From: JAKVCB01 sp965243695
Lineage (GTDB): Bacteria > Planctomycetota > Planctomycetia > Pirellulales > Lacipirellulaceae
Direction: 5' to 3'
Assembly (NCBI GenBank): GCA_965243695.1
Contig: CBDEWC010000011.1
Coordinates: forward strand, 185,228 to 249,227
Length of the DNA: 64,000 nucleotides
How positions within the stretch are numbered: position 1 is the first letter of the stretch; each line of letters starts with the position of its first letter. The notes beneath the pieces are model-generated. The model worked only from the letters and a program-made list of their open reading frames with translations, was not told where the DNA came from and made no database searches. The position numbers were made by a program, and so were the translations under genes. This document shows, piece by piece, positions 1 to 9,320 of the stretch.

Positions 1-135
1 AGCGCCGCGATTCATCCACCGCAGCGGGCCTCTGAAGCATTGTTCTTGATCGGAAGAGAATCGGATAAAGCGAAGCCCGGAATGACCTGGCCACTGGCTG
101 CTTCCACAAGCTCGGCCTTCAAGTAGCCCCCGTTC
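1..135 (-). other. Out-of-frame 3' continuation of the GH-like gene at 136-2067
   Basis: Reading the minus strand one base out of step from about position 170, the coding sense continues past the stop at 136 as an Ile-Thr-Ile-Asn-Val stretch followed by GGYLKAELVEAASGQVIPGF. That is the beta-sandwich C-terminus expected after the propeller of this family. A second shift near the GGG run at 26-28 would restore an Arg-Trp-Met-Asn-Arg-Gly stretch that runs off the window. The bases therefore look like coding sequence of the neighbouring gene rather than intergenic DNA. Whether the shifts are real mutations or base-calling errors cannot be told from the sequence. Confidence 0.6.
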
Positions 136-2067
136 TCAATACCGCTGACGTTTATGGTAATCTGCTGTGTCTTCCATCCGTCTTACCGGCGGACGAATGC
201 CGATTGACGTTATTAAACTGGCATCCTGACCATCGGCGATGCGCACGCCGAGCATTCTGTGCTTCACGGTTTTCGCCAACTTGAAATCGCCGTCCTCGGC
301 GTAATAGACCCACCACTCGTCGCCTACTTCGAGAATCCGCCCGTAGTGGACGATGGGGTGAGCGTGCTGCCGGCCGCGCGTGCGCCACAGGCCGAAGCTG
401 ACGTTTTCTTGTTCCTCTGGCTCTACCACCCAGCCAATGAAGTGCGTCCCTCCAACAAACGCCCACCAGGTGTGGGGTTCGTGAAAAACTTCAGGAGGGT
501 CATGGATGGAGAGCTTGCCGTTTGCTACCTCAAACGCATAATGGCGGGCGTTATGGGCTGCCCGTGTCCAATGCATCCCGTCGGGCGAGGTCGCAACATC
601 GACAATGAATCCATGCGGACCTTGCGTGTGCAGAAACATGACATAGCGTCTCTCGGGAGCCGCCTCGTCCACTCGCACCACCGAAGAAACCAACTCATAT
701 TCGTTGCAGGTAGGTCCAGGCTGGAGGGAGAAGCAGATGTTACTATCCTTGCCATTCCACTTAAACAGCCCCAAGGCAGGCCGTTCCCAATGCACTCCGT
801 CCCTGGAAACGGCGTACCCCGTTCTGCCCTGTTGAAATTGCATGGTGTAGCCGCCGTACCACATCCGGTAGAGTCCGTTCTCTTTCAGGTACGTCGAATG
901 CCTGATGCTTCCGGAATCCCACGCGTTAGGCGGACCCGGCATCACGGTGGTCGTGGGCTTGGTCAGTTTCCAGTGGAGCCCATCCGACGAAGTGGCGACA
1001 TGAAAATCGCAGAATGTCGCCATCCAGGCACCGGCATGTGGATTCGACTCTTTGTAGGCGTCGTTCACATACAGGTGGAATCCATCTTCGTCCTTGAGCA
1101 CATTGACCTTTGCTCCCCACCCGCTTGTCTGATCGCGCCGTGTATAGTACCTGAGCTTTTCATCCCAAGAGATCATACCGAGAGGCTTGGGAACCTCTGA
1201 TTTCTTGATCAAAGGGTTGGCTTCGCTGGGTTCCATCGTGTTTTCCACAATCATCGCGTCGCGTAGCTCCCAGTCGAGATCCAGTACAACAGGCAGCGAC
1301 AGCCGCGAAGTGGTCAAGGCCTGCTGGCTTACCTCCACTCTGTCGACGTCGATAGGCTGCCCCGGCTGCCGGCTTTCGATGAAGACATAGTCATTCTCGC
1401 CCCACGTCTCCGGCACAAACTTCCGCGTCGAACCGTGGACGCCGCCCTCTGCAGCGGGTACGCGATCGCGCTGCTGGTCCGTGATGGGCGTGCTAAGCAC
1501 CATGACGAATTGGCCGTCGCAGTAGAGTTTCGCTGGACCTCGTCGATTTGGAATCATCAAGACAAAGGTGTGCCAGTCCCTGTTGTCGAACCCAGCCAGT
1601 GCAAGCTTCTCATACAACGGATTGGCCGCATTGGTAATTTGATTCCAACTGTTTTTGCCGAACAGCCCTCCGATGCCTCCGATGCTAAATGCCCAATGGC
1701 CGTGTGTTTTACTTTTCAGGCCTATTGTAACTAACCCTCGGTTCACCTCGGCATAAGCAAGCAACTTAACGGTGATGCGAACAGGTTTGTCTTTTGAAAG
1801 CATCACTGACTGCTCGCAACGCGAGTAGAGAGCCGTGAGGTTGGTTTGCAGGCGGTGGAACGTTTCGTGACGCTCGTGCTCGAACGAGTACTTAACAGGG
1901 TCGCGCCAGTTGTTGCCAAACGGGATTCGTGGCGACCGAAGACCGTATCGCTGGTCTAACGAGAACACTTGTCCCACCGAATCCTCCGCATGGGACAGAG
2001 CGGATGCACCCAGACTGGCTATAACGACCAGGCAACCGGTGGTCCAATATAGAATAGGAGTTCTCAT
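136..2067 (-). CDS. Exported glycoside-hydrolase-like beta-propeller protein, frame broken near the C-terminus
   Basis: The 643-residue product begins with a signal peptide (hydrophobic core about residues 8-22, Ala-rich end near 27), so it is probably exported. Residues about 300-560 carry repeated ATSxDGxHW and SRDGVHW strands. These resemble five-bladed propellers of the GH43/GH32 superfamily and the large uncharacterised planctomycete family that shares the fold. No catalytic triad could be assigned, so the substrate is unknown. The last 15 or so residues are out of frame: the family-like C-terminus continues one base over in 1-135. It starts 33 bases after the end of the upstream sialidase-like gene on the same strand, so the two probably form one transcript. 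It could be a pseudogene, but a sequencing indel is at least as likely. Confidence 0.75.
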   Translation of the reverse strand: MRTPILYWTTGCLVVIASLGASALSHAEDSVGQVFSLDQRYGLRSPRIPFGNNWRDPVKYSFEHERHETFHRLQTNLTALYSRCEQSVMLSKDKPVRITVKLLAYAEVNRGLVTIGLKSKTHGHWAFSIGGIGGLFGKNSWNQITNAANPLYEKLALAGFDNRDWHTFVLMIPNRRGPAKLYCDGQFVMVLSTPITDQQRDRVPAAEGGVHGSTRKFVPETWGENDYVFIESRQPGQPIDVDRVEVSQQALTTSRLSLPVVLDLDWELRDAMIVENTMEPSEANPLIKKSEVPKPLGMISWDEKLRYYTRRDQTSGWGAKVNVLKDEDGFHLYVNDAYKESNPHAGAWMATFCDFHVATSSDGLHWKLTKPTTTVMPGPPNAWDSGSIRHSTYLKENGLYRMWYGGYTMQFQQGRTGYAVSRDGVHWERPALGLFKWNGKDSNICFSLQPGPTCNEYELVSSVVRVDEAAPERRYVMFLHTQGPHGFIVDVATSPDGMHWTRAAHNARHYAFEVANGKLSIHDPPEVFHEPHTWWAFVGGTHFIGWVVEPEEQENVSFGLWRTRGRQHAHPIVHYGRILEVGDEWWVYYAEDGDFKLAKTVKHRMLGVRIADGQDASLITSIGIRPPVRRMEDTADYHKRQRY

Positions 2068-2100
2068 AGGCTAGTTCATAGTCGACTGAAGAGTTTAAGG

Positions 2101-4551
2101 TCAACGCACTGCGTTGTTCTCCGTTTTCTCCCCGACCACGTAACGGTACACCCCGGATATCCCGGAGCGACTGGACTTGTTCACATAGACCAGAAACTCG
2201 TCATCGCTTTTTAGAAACGCGCCGGCCGTCTCGTACGGACCGGTAAGCATATAGTTAAAGCTGCGTCCTTCGTCATAGCTGATAGCCACACCCGGCGACT
2301 GCCAGGAGTGGGCACGGTAGGTAAAGGCCAGGCCACCGTCTGGCAACGCCAGGGCCGACGTCTGTGACGGGAAGTAGAGACTGCCCCCCGTCTTGTTCCA
2401 CGTGCGGCCGGAGTCGGTGCTGATCTTAACGTCGCTCCAGCCCCAGCCCCTGGGCCCTCCTTGATGGTAGCTCAGTCGCGCATACGCCACCAGATTTCCG
2501 TTGGGAAGCAAGACGATATCATGCTCACCATACTGGGGGCCAATCTGAATGTCGTCGGGCCCCTTTTCGGCGCGGTAGACAAAGGAGAAATCACCCCAGG
2601 TCTCGCCACCGTCGTTGGAGCGAATGACTCCGATAGACCACGCCGAGGCGTCTTGTTCTTCTCCGGTCACGGATCCATAGCAGGATAACAACACCGCACC
2701 GTCGGCGGTTTCGACGAAACGTCCGTAGTATGTGCTGGGCGTTAATATAAAAGGACCCTTGAACGGCTCAGCGTGGTCCCAGGTCTTGCCCTGGTCGTCG
2801 GACCAGCAGACGACCACCCCGCCGGGCATCGCATGGGTCATTTTGAAGGTCGGAAAGCCTCCGCGCTCTCCGACCTTAACATGTCGGAGGGCTTCCTGCT
2901 TCCACCAAGGGGTTGTGGCCGCGAGCCACCGTCCCGAACTGAGCACGCCGAGTAAGTTTAGGTTTCCCGTGGCAGACTGTTGTTCTGGCTTGATCGGCGA
3001 CCAGGTACGTTCTGAGTCGGGGAGTGTTGCGCTGTCGATCTGCGACCAGGATCGCCCGCCATTAGGGGAACGCCAAATCGTATCCCTGGCCGCAGCGATC
3101 AGGTTGCCATTACGTGTCTGCGCCACAATTCGGCCCGGCGAATAGCGGGGGGGCTCATCGTCAGGATTGCCAATCACAGCAGACGGCTTACGTTCTGCCA
3201 GCACCCACCGTCCTTCAGGACGCGTGGGCTTGGTCGCCAGCGGTTGGGCAAGTTCCTCGCGAAAAGCGGTTCGACGGAAGAAGGTCGCCTGTATCCGTTC
3301 CTGCTCCAGCGGAATAGGGTCGCTCTCCGGGTCCCTGTCAATCGGCGTGCGTTGAGCCCGTCCGTAAACGACAATCAGGTTGTCCTCATCCAGCGCGGTG
3401 GCCGAAGGAAATCCGTAGTGCTCGAACAACCACTCCTTTCCTAAATGGGGCACTAGCGGCGGCGATGGGACCTCTTGCATTCGGCGATTCATCCCTTGGA
3501 GCCACCCCCACGAGTGCACGCGCACTTCCCGGTAGAATGTGGCAAACCCGTTGTTGCTAACCAAGAGGCGTATATCGGCCCACGCCGGCCAGATGGTGTT
3601 GACGCACATGGCAATCTGGTCGATGCCCGCCAGGCACGGCCAGCCACCCGGAGCAAACTGCTCTGGCCTGGTCCAAGTGCGTCCCTCATCGCTGCTCCAG
3701 AGCCGACATATCTCCTGGGGTGCGCCCGGGCCCTCGTTCGTCTCGGTCGGGCCCGTTCCCGCCTTGTTCAGCCGCCGGGCGGATACCATGGCCAACAGGC
3801 GCCCGTCGGGCAAAGGCAGCACCGATGGGCCTTCAAAGCTGAATCGGCTCTCACGAGTGGTCCCGATCATGCGACCAGCGCCCCGCGCGATCCAGGTGAA
3901 GTCGCCCCACGTCTGGCCCCCGTCGTGGGATCGCAGGAGCCCGCAGTTGTGGATCGTCGCCTTCAGATCTGCTTCAGATAGCGCCCCGTAAACCGGCATT
4001 GCTAGCGCACCGTTACCCGCCTCAATTATCTTTCCGCAAGGTGCCCACCATGTCAGTGGAATAGTCACCTCCGGGTCGATCACTTGCCAGTCGTTTCCGC
4101 TATCGCCGGTAGTCAATATCCGAACTGTGCTGGTAGCCTGCGCGTTACGCAATTCGGTGAACGGTGCGATGATTCGCCCGTCCTTCAGCATGGTCATCGT
4201 ACCGACGGCTCGTGGCTCACAATCTTTTCCCTGATAGACTACGCGAGGTGACGACCAGGTTTGGCCGTCGTCGACCGACCGCACCAGCAGCAGATCTCCA
4301 AGGCCATCCTTTTCCTGTGTGGCGGTCTGGTGAGTAAACAATACCAGCAGCGAGCCGTTCGCAACCCGCACGATCGACGGATATCTCGCCCGTCGAGGTG
4401 AATTGAACACGTTGACTCGCTGGACTCGTTCCCACTGAGCCAGTCCCTCTTCACCGGCCTCAACCGCCTGGTGATGCGAGCCAATAGAAAGCAACAAAAC
4501 AGCTAAGCCTGTCGTGCAGCGTAAAATCTTCCTCAAGGACCTGCCGATCAT
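2101..4551 (-). CDS. Exported sialidase-like protein with two tandem Asp-box propellers
   Basis: The reading frame is open from 4641. The ATG at 4551 is preferred because GGGAGG lies about 7 bases upstream and a signal peptide (Arg-rich start, then a Leu/Ala core) begins exactly there. The 816-residue product carries about nine Asp boxes of the S-x-D-x-G-x-T-W type, spread over both halves (for example SVDDGQTW, SHDGGQTW, SSDEGRTW, SDDQGKTW, SNDGGETW, STDSGRTW). This implies two consecutive six-bladed propellers of the BNR/sialidase superfamily. Asp boxes are structural, so true exo-sialidase activity is not shown; many planctomycete relatives act on unknown glycans. It is first in a two-gene unit with the propeller protein at 136-2067. 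Confidence 0.85.
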   Translation of the reverse strand: MIGRSLRKILRCTTGLAVLLLSIGSHHQAVEAGEEGLAQWERVQRVNVFNSPRRARYPSIVRVANGSLLVLFTHQTATQEKDGLGDLLLVRSVDDGQTWSSPRVVYQGKDCEPRAVGTMTMLKDGRIIAPFTELRNAQATSTVRILTTGDSGNDWQVIDPEVTIPLTWWAPCGKIIEAGNGALAMPVYGALSEADLKATIHNCGLLRSHDGGQTWGDFTWIARGAGRMIGTTRESRFSFEGPSVLPLPDGRLLAMVSARRLNKAGTGPTETNEGPGAPQEICRLWSSDEGRTWTRPEQFAPGGWPCLAGIDQIAMCVNTIWPAWADIRLLVSNNGFATFYREVRVHSWGWLQGMNRRMQEVPSPPLVPHLGKEWLFEHYGFPSATALDEDNLIVVYGRAQRTPIDRDPESDPIPLEQERIQATFFRRTAFREELAQPLATKPTRPEGRWVLAERKPSAVIGNPDDEPPRYSPGRIVAQTRNGNLIAAARDTIWRSPNGGRSWSQIDSATLPDSERTWSPIKPEQQSATGNLNLLGVLSSGRWLAATTPWWKQEALRHVKVGERGGFPTFKMTHAMPGGVVVCWSDDQGKTWDHAEPFKGPFILTPSTYYGRFVETADGAVLLSCYGSVTGEEQDASAWSIGVIRSNDGGETWGDFSFVYRAEKGPDDIQIGPQYGEHDIVLLPNGNLVAYARLSYHQGGPRGWGWSDVKISTDSGRTWNKTGGSLYFPSQTSALALPDGGLAFTYRAHSWQSPGVAISYDEGRSFNYMLTGPYETAGAFLKSDDEFLVYVNKSSRSGISGVYRYVVGEKTENNAVR

Positions 4552-5253
4552 CGTAACCTCCCATCGGATAAGGGGTACTGCCTTTTGATGAAACATGAGG
4601 AGTTTTGTTTTTTCCTGCGGTATCCTTTGGAATCTGGACACAGGACCTGATACAATGACCCCATATAGAAATGGTACATGATACGAGTTTTGTTTGGAAC
4701 TGTTTGCGATTATACAAGACGGATGTCACAGAACACATGGGAATTCGCTAGCGATTCTTGAATGAAAAAGTTTCCATGATGTTTCTCCAACCCAGAATGT
4801 TTTTGGTTTTGTTGGTGAGCATTGTTGCCACGCTTTCGGCGGGGCAACGGGGCAATCCTCTACCAAGAAGATCTCAAGGATTCCAGAGCGAGGGTTTCAT
4901 TTGTCTTTGTTGAATGGCGGCCGGTTGACGGACTGCCGTGAGCTTGTCCGGACAACATTCGCCCATTCGTTGTGAACACAACCTAGTTGAGAATACACAA
5001 AATCTTTTCTCTTATGGGAGGACTCATATGGCTGGATTTTGCTAGGGACGGCTAAGGCTTCGTTAAGGAGAGGCGTGCGAGACCTGCCTTGTGACTCGCA
5101 TCGACTATCGAATCTTACGAGGTGGTTTTGCTACCGGGATGCCAGGCTGAGGCCAAAGGCAGCAATCGAGTTTTGGTAGACGTTATGTGATGGAACGTTT
5201 GCTTTACTATTGTCCGATGGATTTTACTAATGATTTTAGAATAGGGAGCTCTA
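4552..5253. other. Gene-free stretch upstream of divergent genes, with a possible gene remnant
   Basis: No full gene is visible. An ATG at 4779 begins a short signal-peptide-like frame (MFLQPRMFLVLLVSIVATLS) that soon runs out. One frame over, at 4852-4900, is the sequence AILYQEDLKDS, which faintly resembles the TLYEEDF start of the mature PEP-CTERM proteins downstream. This may be the eroded 5' end of a third paralogue, but the match is weak. The promoters of the two divergent units must lie here; no convincing -35/-10 pair was picked out. Confidence 0.3.
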
Positions 5254-6111
5254 ATGATGATTGTTCGACGTGGAATTGGTTTGGTTCAGATGATAGTGTG
5301 CAGGAATTCGAGAGCACTTCTTTTCTGTCTCGTGGCCCTGGTGATGACATCTGCCACGACCCAAGCTCTTGCGACAACGCTGTATGAGGAAGACTTCTTT
5401 GCCAGCGCCGCACTGTCAGGTTACGGATGGACTGCGGACACTGGTGGTGGACGGACCGCCACCGTTAGGGCCGACCTTGGGCAGTGGGCAGGTGAACATT
5501 GGGGCATTAAGGCTTCGACAGCTACCGGTGTGGAGCACTGGAGACGCGGCTATAGCACGGCCCTTCCGGCAAACACAACGAGCATCACCGCTACGGCTGA
5601 TACGTACGTTCAATGGAACGGGGGCGGTCAGGCCACAAGGGGCGACAATGGATTCGGGTTCCACTCCTCCGGAGGCGCTTGGACGGCAGGTCTGTTTTAC
5701 GATGGCTCTTCCGCTGCAAAGGGTGGTTGGAAGCTGTCCGCAACTGGCGGCGGCTCGACCCTCATGTTTCCAAACCATTACAATGGTACCACTCCAGGCC
5801 TCGAATCGATGTCTATCGAACTTTCGCTGGACCTGGAGAATGACGAGCTCACAGGAACCGTCCACGGAATTGCTGACGGCCTATGGGGCGGGACGTCGAC
5901 GAAAATCATCAGTACTGGCGGTCCGGGCAGTGCTGCCGTATTTGCCAATATGATTTTTTACCACACTGATCTGGTCAACTCTCATGCGAACGGTGGAATG
6001 GATTTGGATAACATCGTCGTAACGGCGGTAGTGGGAATTCCCGAACCGGCCACACTTGGACTGCTGAGCATCGCTGGCAGCCTGATGCTGCTGAGACGTC
6101 GCCGGGCATAA
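5254..6111 (+). CDS. PEP-CTERM secreted protein (first of a duplicated pair)
   Basis: The 285-residue product has a signal peptide (hydrophobic core about residues 21-36) and a jelly-roll-like body of about 200 residues. It ends with the exosortase sorting signal: IPEPATLG, a hydrophobic stretch and an Arg cluster (LRRRRA). By family knowledge such proteins are exported, cut at the PEP motif and anchored or released by an exosortase. GGGAG sits 5 bases before the double ATG, supporting the start. It is closely similar to the next gene over most of its length, including a shared FYDGSSAAKGGWKL-type segment, so the pair arose by tandem duplication. The molecular role of the body domain is not recognised. 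Confidence 0.88.
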   Translation: MMIVRRGIGLVQMIVCRNSRALLFCLVALVMTSATTQALATTLYEEDFFASAALSGYGWTADTGGGRTATVRADLGQWAGEHWGIKASTATGVEHWRRGYSTALPANTTSITATADTYVQWNGGGQATRGDNGFGFHSSGGAWTAGLFYDGSSAAKGGWKLSATGGGSTLMFPNHYNGTTPGLESMSIELSLDLENDELTGTVHGIADGLWGGTSTKIISTGGPGSAAVFANMIFYHTDLVNSHANGGMDLDNIVVTAVVGIPEPATLGLLSIAGSLMLLRRRRA

Positions 6112-6451
6112 TGCTTGCTCGGCTTGGACGACAAGTGCTTGGTGTGATGTAAGAGTGGTAAGGCGCAACAACATGAACGGAAGGGAGGTGCCGGTGGCGA
6201 CGGCCTGGCACCTTCCGTTCGGTTGTTATGTCCTATTGAAAAAGAGATGAGCCTGGCAGACACGTTGAAAAAGTCCGTTCGGCTACGGCATGAAGATGTG
6301 TCCGATTGCTACGTTGTGAAACCTCAGCAATTCCTCCAGCTGATTGTCTACAGCAACTGGCCTACTCGCGAATTGGCAACGAAACGGTGGCGTTTTCAGA
6401 CGGCTGAGGTGTTACTGCAGTGATATATTTTAGGAAGAAAAGGAGATGGTT
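6112..6451. other. Intergenic gap between the two PEP-CTERM paralogues
   Basis: No coding frame is supported here. The only clear structure is the long hairpin at 6175-6220. An AGGAG ribosome site at 6441-6445 belongs to the next gene. Confidence 0.5.
6175..6220 (+). terminator. Long hairpin 3' of the first PEP-CTERM gene
   Basis: GAACGGAA (6175-6182) and GGTGCC (6187-6192) pair perfectly with GGCACC (6207-6212) and TTCCGTTC (6213-6220). This gives a 14-bp stem with a 4-base bulge and a 14-base loop, about 60 bases after the stop codon. There is no T-run, so it is a terminator or mRNA-stabilising hairpin rather than a classical intrinsic terminator. Confidence 0.55.
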
Positions 6452-7525
6452 ATGCTGAAGAATTCAAGATCCTTTCTTTGGTGTCTCGTGGCAGTAGCAA
6501 TGACATCTGTCACGGCCCAAGCTGCTGTAACGACGCTGTATGAGGAAAACTTCGATCTCGGCTTCGCCGGACTGTCAGGTTATGGATGGATTGCGGACGT
6601 TACTGGTGGGCAGACCAACAACGTTAAGGTCTCCCCGGGATCCTGGGCAGACCCGCCTGGCTGGGGCATTCAGGGGGATTTGGCTGCCGGTGTGGAGCAT
6701 TGGACACATGCTTTCGACACAGCCATCCCGGCGGACACGACGACCGTCACTGCTACGGCCAAAGTGTATACTCGGTGGGGAGGGGACCCGGGCGGTTGGG
6801 CCACCAAAGGCGACAATGGATTCGGGTTCCGTAGCGACCCAGGTGCATTGGACGCCGGTCTGTCATACGATGGCTCTTCCGCTGCAAAGGGTGGCTGGAA
6901 GCTGTTCGTAGATGGCGGAGATTCTGTTCTCATGTATCCAAATCATTACAACGGTACCAATAATGGCGCTGACGTCATGACGGGGATCCCTATCGAAATC
7001 ACGCTCGACCTGGTCAATGACACCATCACGGCAACCGTGAATGCTACCGTAGACCCCACATGGGCACCTACTGGGCCGTCTACGAAAACCATCAGTACTG
7101 GCAGTCCTGGCAGCGCTGCCGTACTTGCCGGCAGAGTTCATTACCACACTGATCTGCTTAGGTCGGGCCCGCTGGGTGGATTGGATTTGGATACCATCCT
7201 CGTAACAGCAGACGTAACAGCAAACACGGGTTCGCCCGGCGACTTCGACATGGATGGCCATGTCGACGCGGCCGACTACACCCGATGGCGAGACAACCTG
7301 GGCTTGGATTCTTCGGTCCTAAGCGGCAACGGTTCAGGGGCAGCGACGGTTGTACAGGCCGACTACCTGCTGTGGAAAACAAACTTTGAAGTTCTAGGCA
7401 GTGGTTCAGGAGGTACGGCTGCTGTCCCAGAACCCACGAGCGGGCTACTCTTGGCGTTCGGGGTTGTTGGGCTATATACTGCGCTTTGCAGGAAGTTCAA
7501 CTCGTTGGGCCGGTTTCCACGGTAA
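6452..7525 (+). CDS. PEP-CTERM secreted protein with dockerin-like repeat (second of a duplicated pair)
   Basis: The ATG at 6452 is chosen over that at 6446 because AGGAG (6441-6445) abuts the first ATG but is 6 bases from the second. The protein has a signal peptide, then a body closely matching the protein at 5254-6111. It then has an added dockerin/EF-hand-like pair of loops (GDFDMDGHVDAADYTRW and a QADYLLWKTNF partner) before the sorting signal VPEPTSG, a hydrophobic segment and a basic tail. The dockerin-like part is absent from the first copy, so the paralogues differ by a module gained or lost after duplication. Dockerin-like repeats are frequent before PEP-CTERM signals in planctomycetes; their ligand is unknown. 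Its stop is immediately followed by the GTG of the DUF1559 gene. Confidence 0.88.
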   Translation: MLKNSRSFLWCLVAVAMTSVTAQAAVTTLYEENFDLGFAGLSGYGWIADVTGGQTNNVKVSPGSWADPPGWGIQGDLAAGVEHWTHAFDTAIPADTTTVTATAKVYTRWGGDPGGWATKGDNGFGFRSDPGALDAGLSYDGSSAAKGGWKLFVDGGDSVLMYPNHYNGTNNGADVMTGIPIEITLDLVNDTITATVNATVDPTWAPTGPSTKTISTGSPGSAAVLAGRVHYHTDLLRSGPLGGLDLDTILVTADVTANTGSPGDFDMDGHVDAADYTRWRDNLGLDSSVLSGNGSGAATVVQADYLLWKTNFEVLGSGSGGTAAVPEPTSGLLLAFGVVGLYTALCRKFNSLGRFPR

Positions 7526-8632
7526 GTGAGAGAATGCCTCGAAATGGCACTTTCAAATAGTAGCCAAGTCGACCAGGTCGGCAATAAGAGATTGGGGTTC
7601 GTTTCGTCCGCAGAGTTGCTTATCTCCGCGCGCTGTCGCCGCTTCCCTGTCATCCGACGGTCCCTACACGGTTTTACGCTCGTTGAGCTTCTCGTGGTGA
7701 TCGCCATCATTGGTATTCTCGTGGCCCTGCTGCTACCCGCGGTCCAGGCAGCCCGCGAGGCGGCCCGACGCACCTCGTGCGTCAACAACATGAAGCAGAT
7801 TGGCCTGGCATTTACCAATCATGAAAGCACCAAAGGCGAGCTTCCGTCCGGAGCCATGGGTTTCCAAAAGGGCGGAAACGGCCATTGGCGGGGCCACACG
7901 GCCCTGTTTCAGATTCTGCCTTTTTTAGAGGAGGTGAGTGTCGCCGATCAGATGGACCTCGATGCGAGATGGATTCAGCGTTTCTCGCAGAATATGCAGA
8001 TCGCCGCGGCGCAGATTGTGCCCTATCAATGTCCGAGTGACGATGCCGCGGGGCGAGTGTTCTCGTTTAACCATTTTTGGGGTCCGTCTCGCCATTCACG
8101 GTCGAACTACGTGAGTTGTTTCGGAAGGGATTTCATTTATCCCGGTCCGTCGATGCAGCGGCCCGACACGACCAGGTCTGAACTGGATAATGGCGGTCCG
8201 TTCATGTACAGCTTCGGCCGGGAGCTGCGCGAGTTCACTGACGGGACCTCTTCGACCGCATTGGCTAGCGAAAACATTGCCGGCATGGGCTCGACAGACA
8301 TGGCAGGGCACGGTTATCCGAAAAGTGACTTTCGGGGTATCTGGAGTTGGCCCACGTCAGGCTCGGTTTATCTGCACAAGGAAACGCCTAACTCGAGCGC
8401 CTTCGATTGCATGCGCAGCTTCCATTGTCCCGATCCCAGTCAGCAAGTGACACCCTGTGTTAACACCTGCCTGGAGAAAGAAATCAATATCGCCGCTCGC
8501 AGCCGGCACCCAGGTGGAGTGAACGTGCTGTTTGTCGACGGGCATGTCAACTTCTACGTGGACGAGGTCGATCTGGTTGCGTGGCAGGCATTGGCTACGA
8601 TCGCCGGCGGCGAAGTGATTTCGGAGAAGTAG
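7526..8632 (+). CDS. DUF1559 prepilin-like protein
   Basis: The 368-residue product carries the type IV prepilin motif GFTLVELLVVIAIIGILVAL at residues 49-68, with the prepilin peptidase cut expected between Gly49 and Phe50. This is followed by the typical planctomycete helix rich in AAREAARR. The C-terminus holds the DUF1559 signature with a His-Pro-Gly-Gly loop and a VLFVDGHV strand. The leader before the cut is unusually long (49 residues) and starts at GTG directly after the previous stop; ATG 7544 is an alternative. Members of this family are thought to form pseudopilin-like assemblies in the envelope, but their role is not established. It continues the same operon as the two PEP-CTERM genes and the lipoprotein gene. 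Confidence 0.9.
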   Translation: MRECLEMALSNSSQVDQVGNKRLGFVSSAELLISARCRRFPVIRRSLHGFTLVELLVVIAIIGILVALLLPAVQAAREAARRTSCVNNMKQIGLAFTNHESTKGELPSGAMGFQKGGNGHWRGHTALFQILPFLEEVSVADQMDLDARWIQRFSQNMQIAAAQIVPYQCPSDDAAGRVFSFNHFWGPSRHSRSNYVSCFGRDFIYPGPSMQRPDTTRSELDNGGPFMYSFGRELREFTDGTSSTALASENIAGMGSTDMAGHGYPKSDFRGIWSWPTSGSVYLHKETPNSSAFDCMRSFHCPDPSQQVTPCVNTCLEKEINIAARSRHPGGVNVLFVDGHVNFYVDEVDLVAWQALATIAGGEVISEK

Positions 8633-8726
8633 AGTATTTCACGATTGACTCCAAGCACGAGCCGCGGGCGTTCGTGAAAGTGTGTTCGAAGGAATGGCCC
8701 CGTATTTCAAAACAGGAGAAGCCTGT

Positions 8727-9167
8727 ATGTCCGCGAATCGAAAGACTGGCAATGGGTTGGTTTTGTGGTGTGTAGCCGGACTCTGCTTGCTCCTGCTGGC
8801 CGGCTGTGGTCCCCAGAGCGATCGGAGCAGTCTGGAAGGCACTGTCACGCTCAATGGTCAACCGTTGGCTGAGGGCAGCATCGCGCTGCGTCCGTTGCCG
8901 GGCACGCGTGGCCCGACGGCCGGCGGGAAGATTGCGAACGGAACATTCGCAATCTTGCCGGCACAGGGAACGTTCACGGGTACCTTTCGCGTGGAGATCA
9001 CCGCATCGCGAAAGACCGGCAAGCAAACAAAAGACGCGATGCTCGACATCATGGTCGACGACTATGAACGAATAATCCCCGATCGCTACAACCGCCAAAG
9101 CGAGCTCACTGCTGAGGTGACCGAAGATGGACCGAATCATTTTGAATTCACGCTAAGTTCCCCGTGA
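8727..9167 (+). CDS. Small lipoprotein with carboxypeptidase-regulatory-like fold
   Basis: The ATG at 8727 is used because AGGAGA stands about 8 bases upstream and the lipoprotein signal follows at once; the frame is open further upstream without support. The 146-residue protein has a lipobox ending LLLAGC, so lipid attachment to that Cys is expected. The rest has the short beta-sandwich pattern of the carboxypeptidase regulatory-like group (GTVTLNGQPLAEGSI, then FRVEITASRKTG). Such small lipoproteins commonly sit next to DUF1559 genes in planctomycetes, as here, which suggests a shared envelope role. The function is not known. Confidence 0.82.
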   Translation: MSANRKTGNGLVLWCVAGLCLLLLAGCGPQSDRSSLEGTVTLNGQPLAEGSIALRPLPGTRGPTAGGKIANGTFAILPAQGTFTGTFRVEITASRKTGKQTKDAMLDIMVDDYERIIPDRYNRQSELTAEVTEDGPNHFEFTLSSP

Positions 9168-9320
9168 GGTTCGCACAGAACCAAGGATGGGGAATGGGAC
9201 CCGTTTGGCTGTTGTCGAGCGGTGATCAGAAGCGATGTCCTAACCCTGAAGCCAAAATAGAAGAGATTGTGCTGAGAAGACGCGAAGTTCGTTGCGTGAA
9301 AGTCATATCGGCCATCGCCG

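Noticed and set aside
259..1200. Large open frame opposite the first propeller gene (also similar frames opposite 13612-15546, 26399-29551 and others)
   Set aside because: They lie antisense to genes with clear family content and have no motifs or ribosome sites; they follow from high G+C codon bias.
2101..4551. Calling the Asp-box proteins true sialidases
   Set aside because: Asp boxes are structural. The arginine triad and nucleophile of exo-sialidases could not be assigned by eye, so only sialidase-like is stated.
5013..5045. A five-codon frame (ATG GCT GGA TTT TGC) after GGGAGG
   Set aside because: Too short to support as a gene and with no attenuator hairpin downstream; probably chance or remnant.
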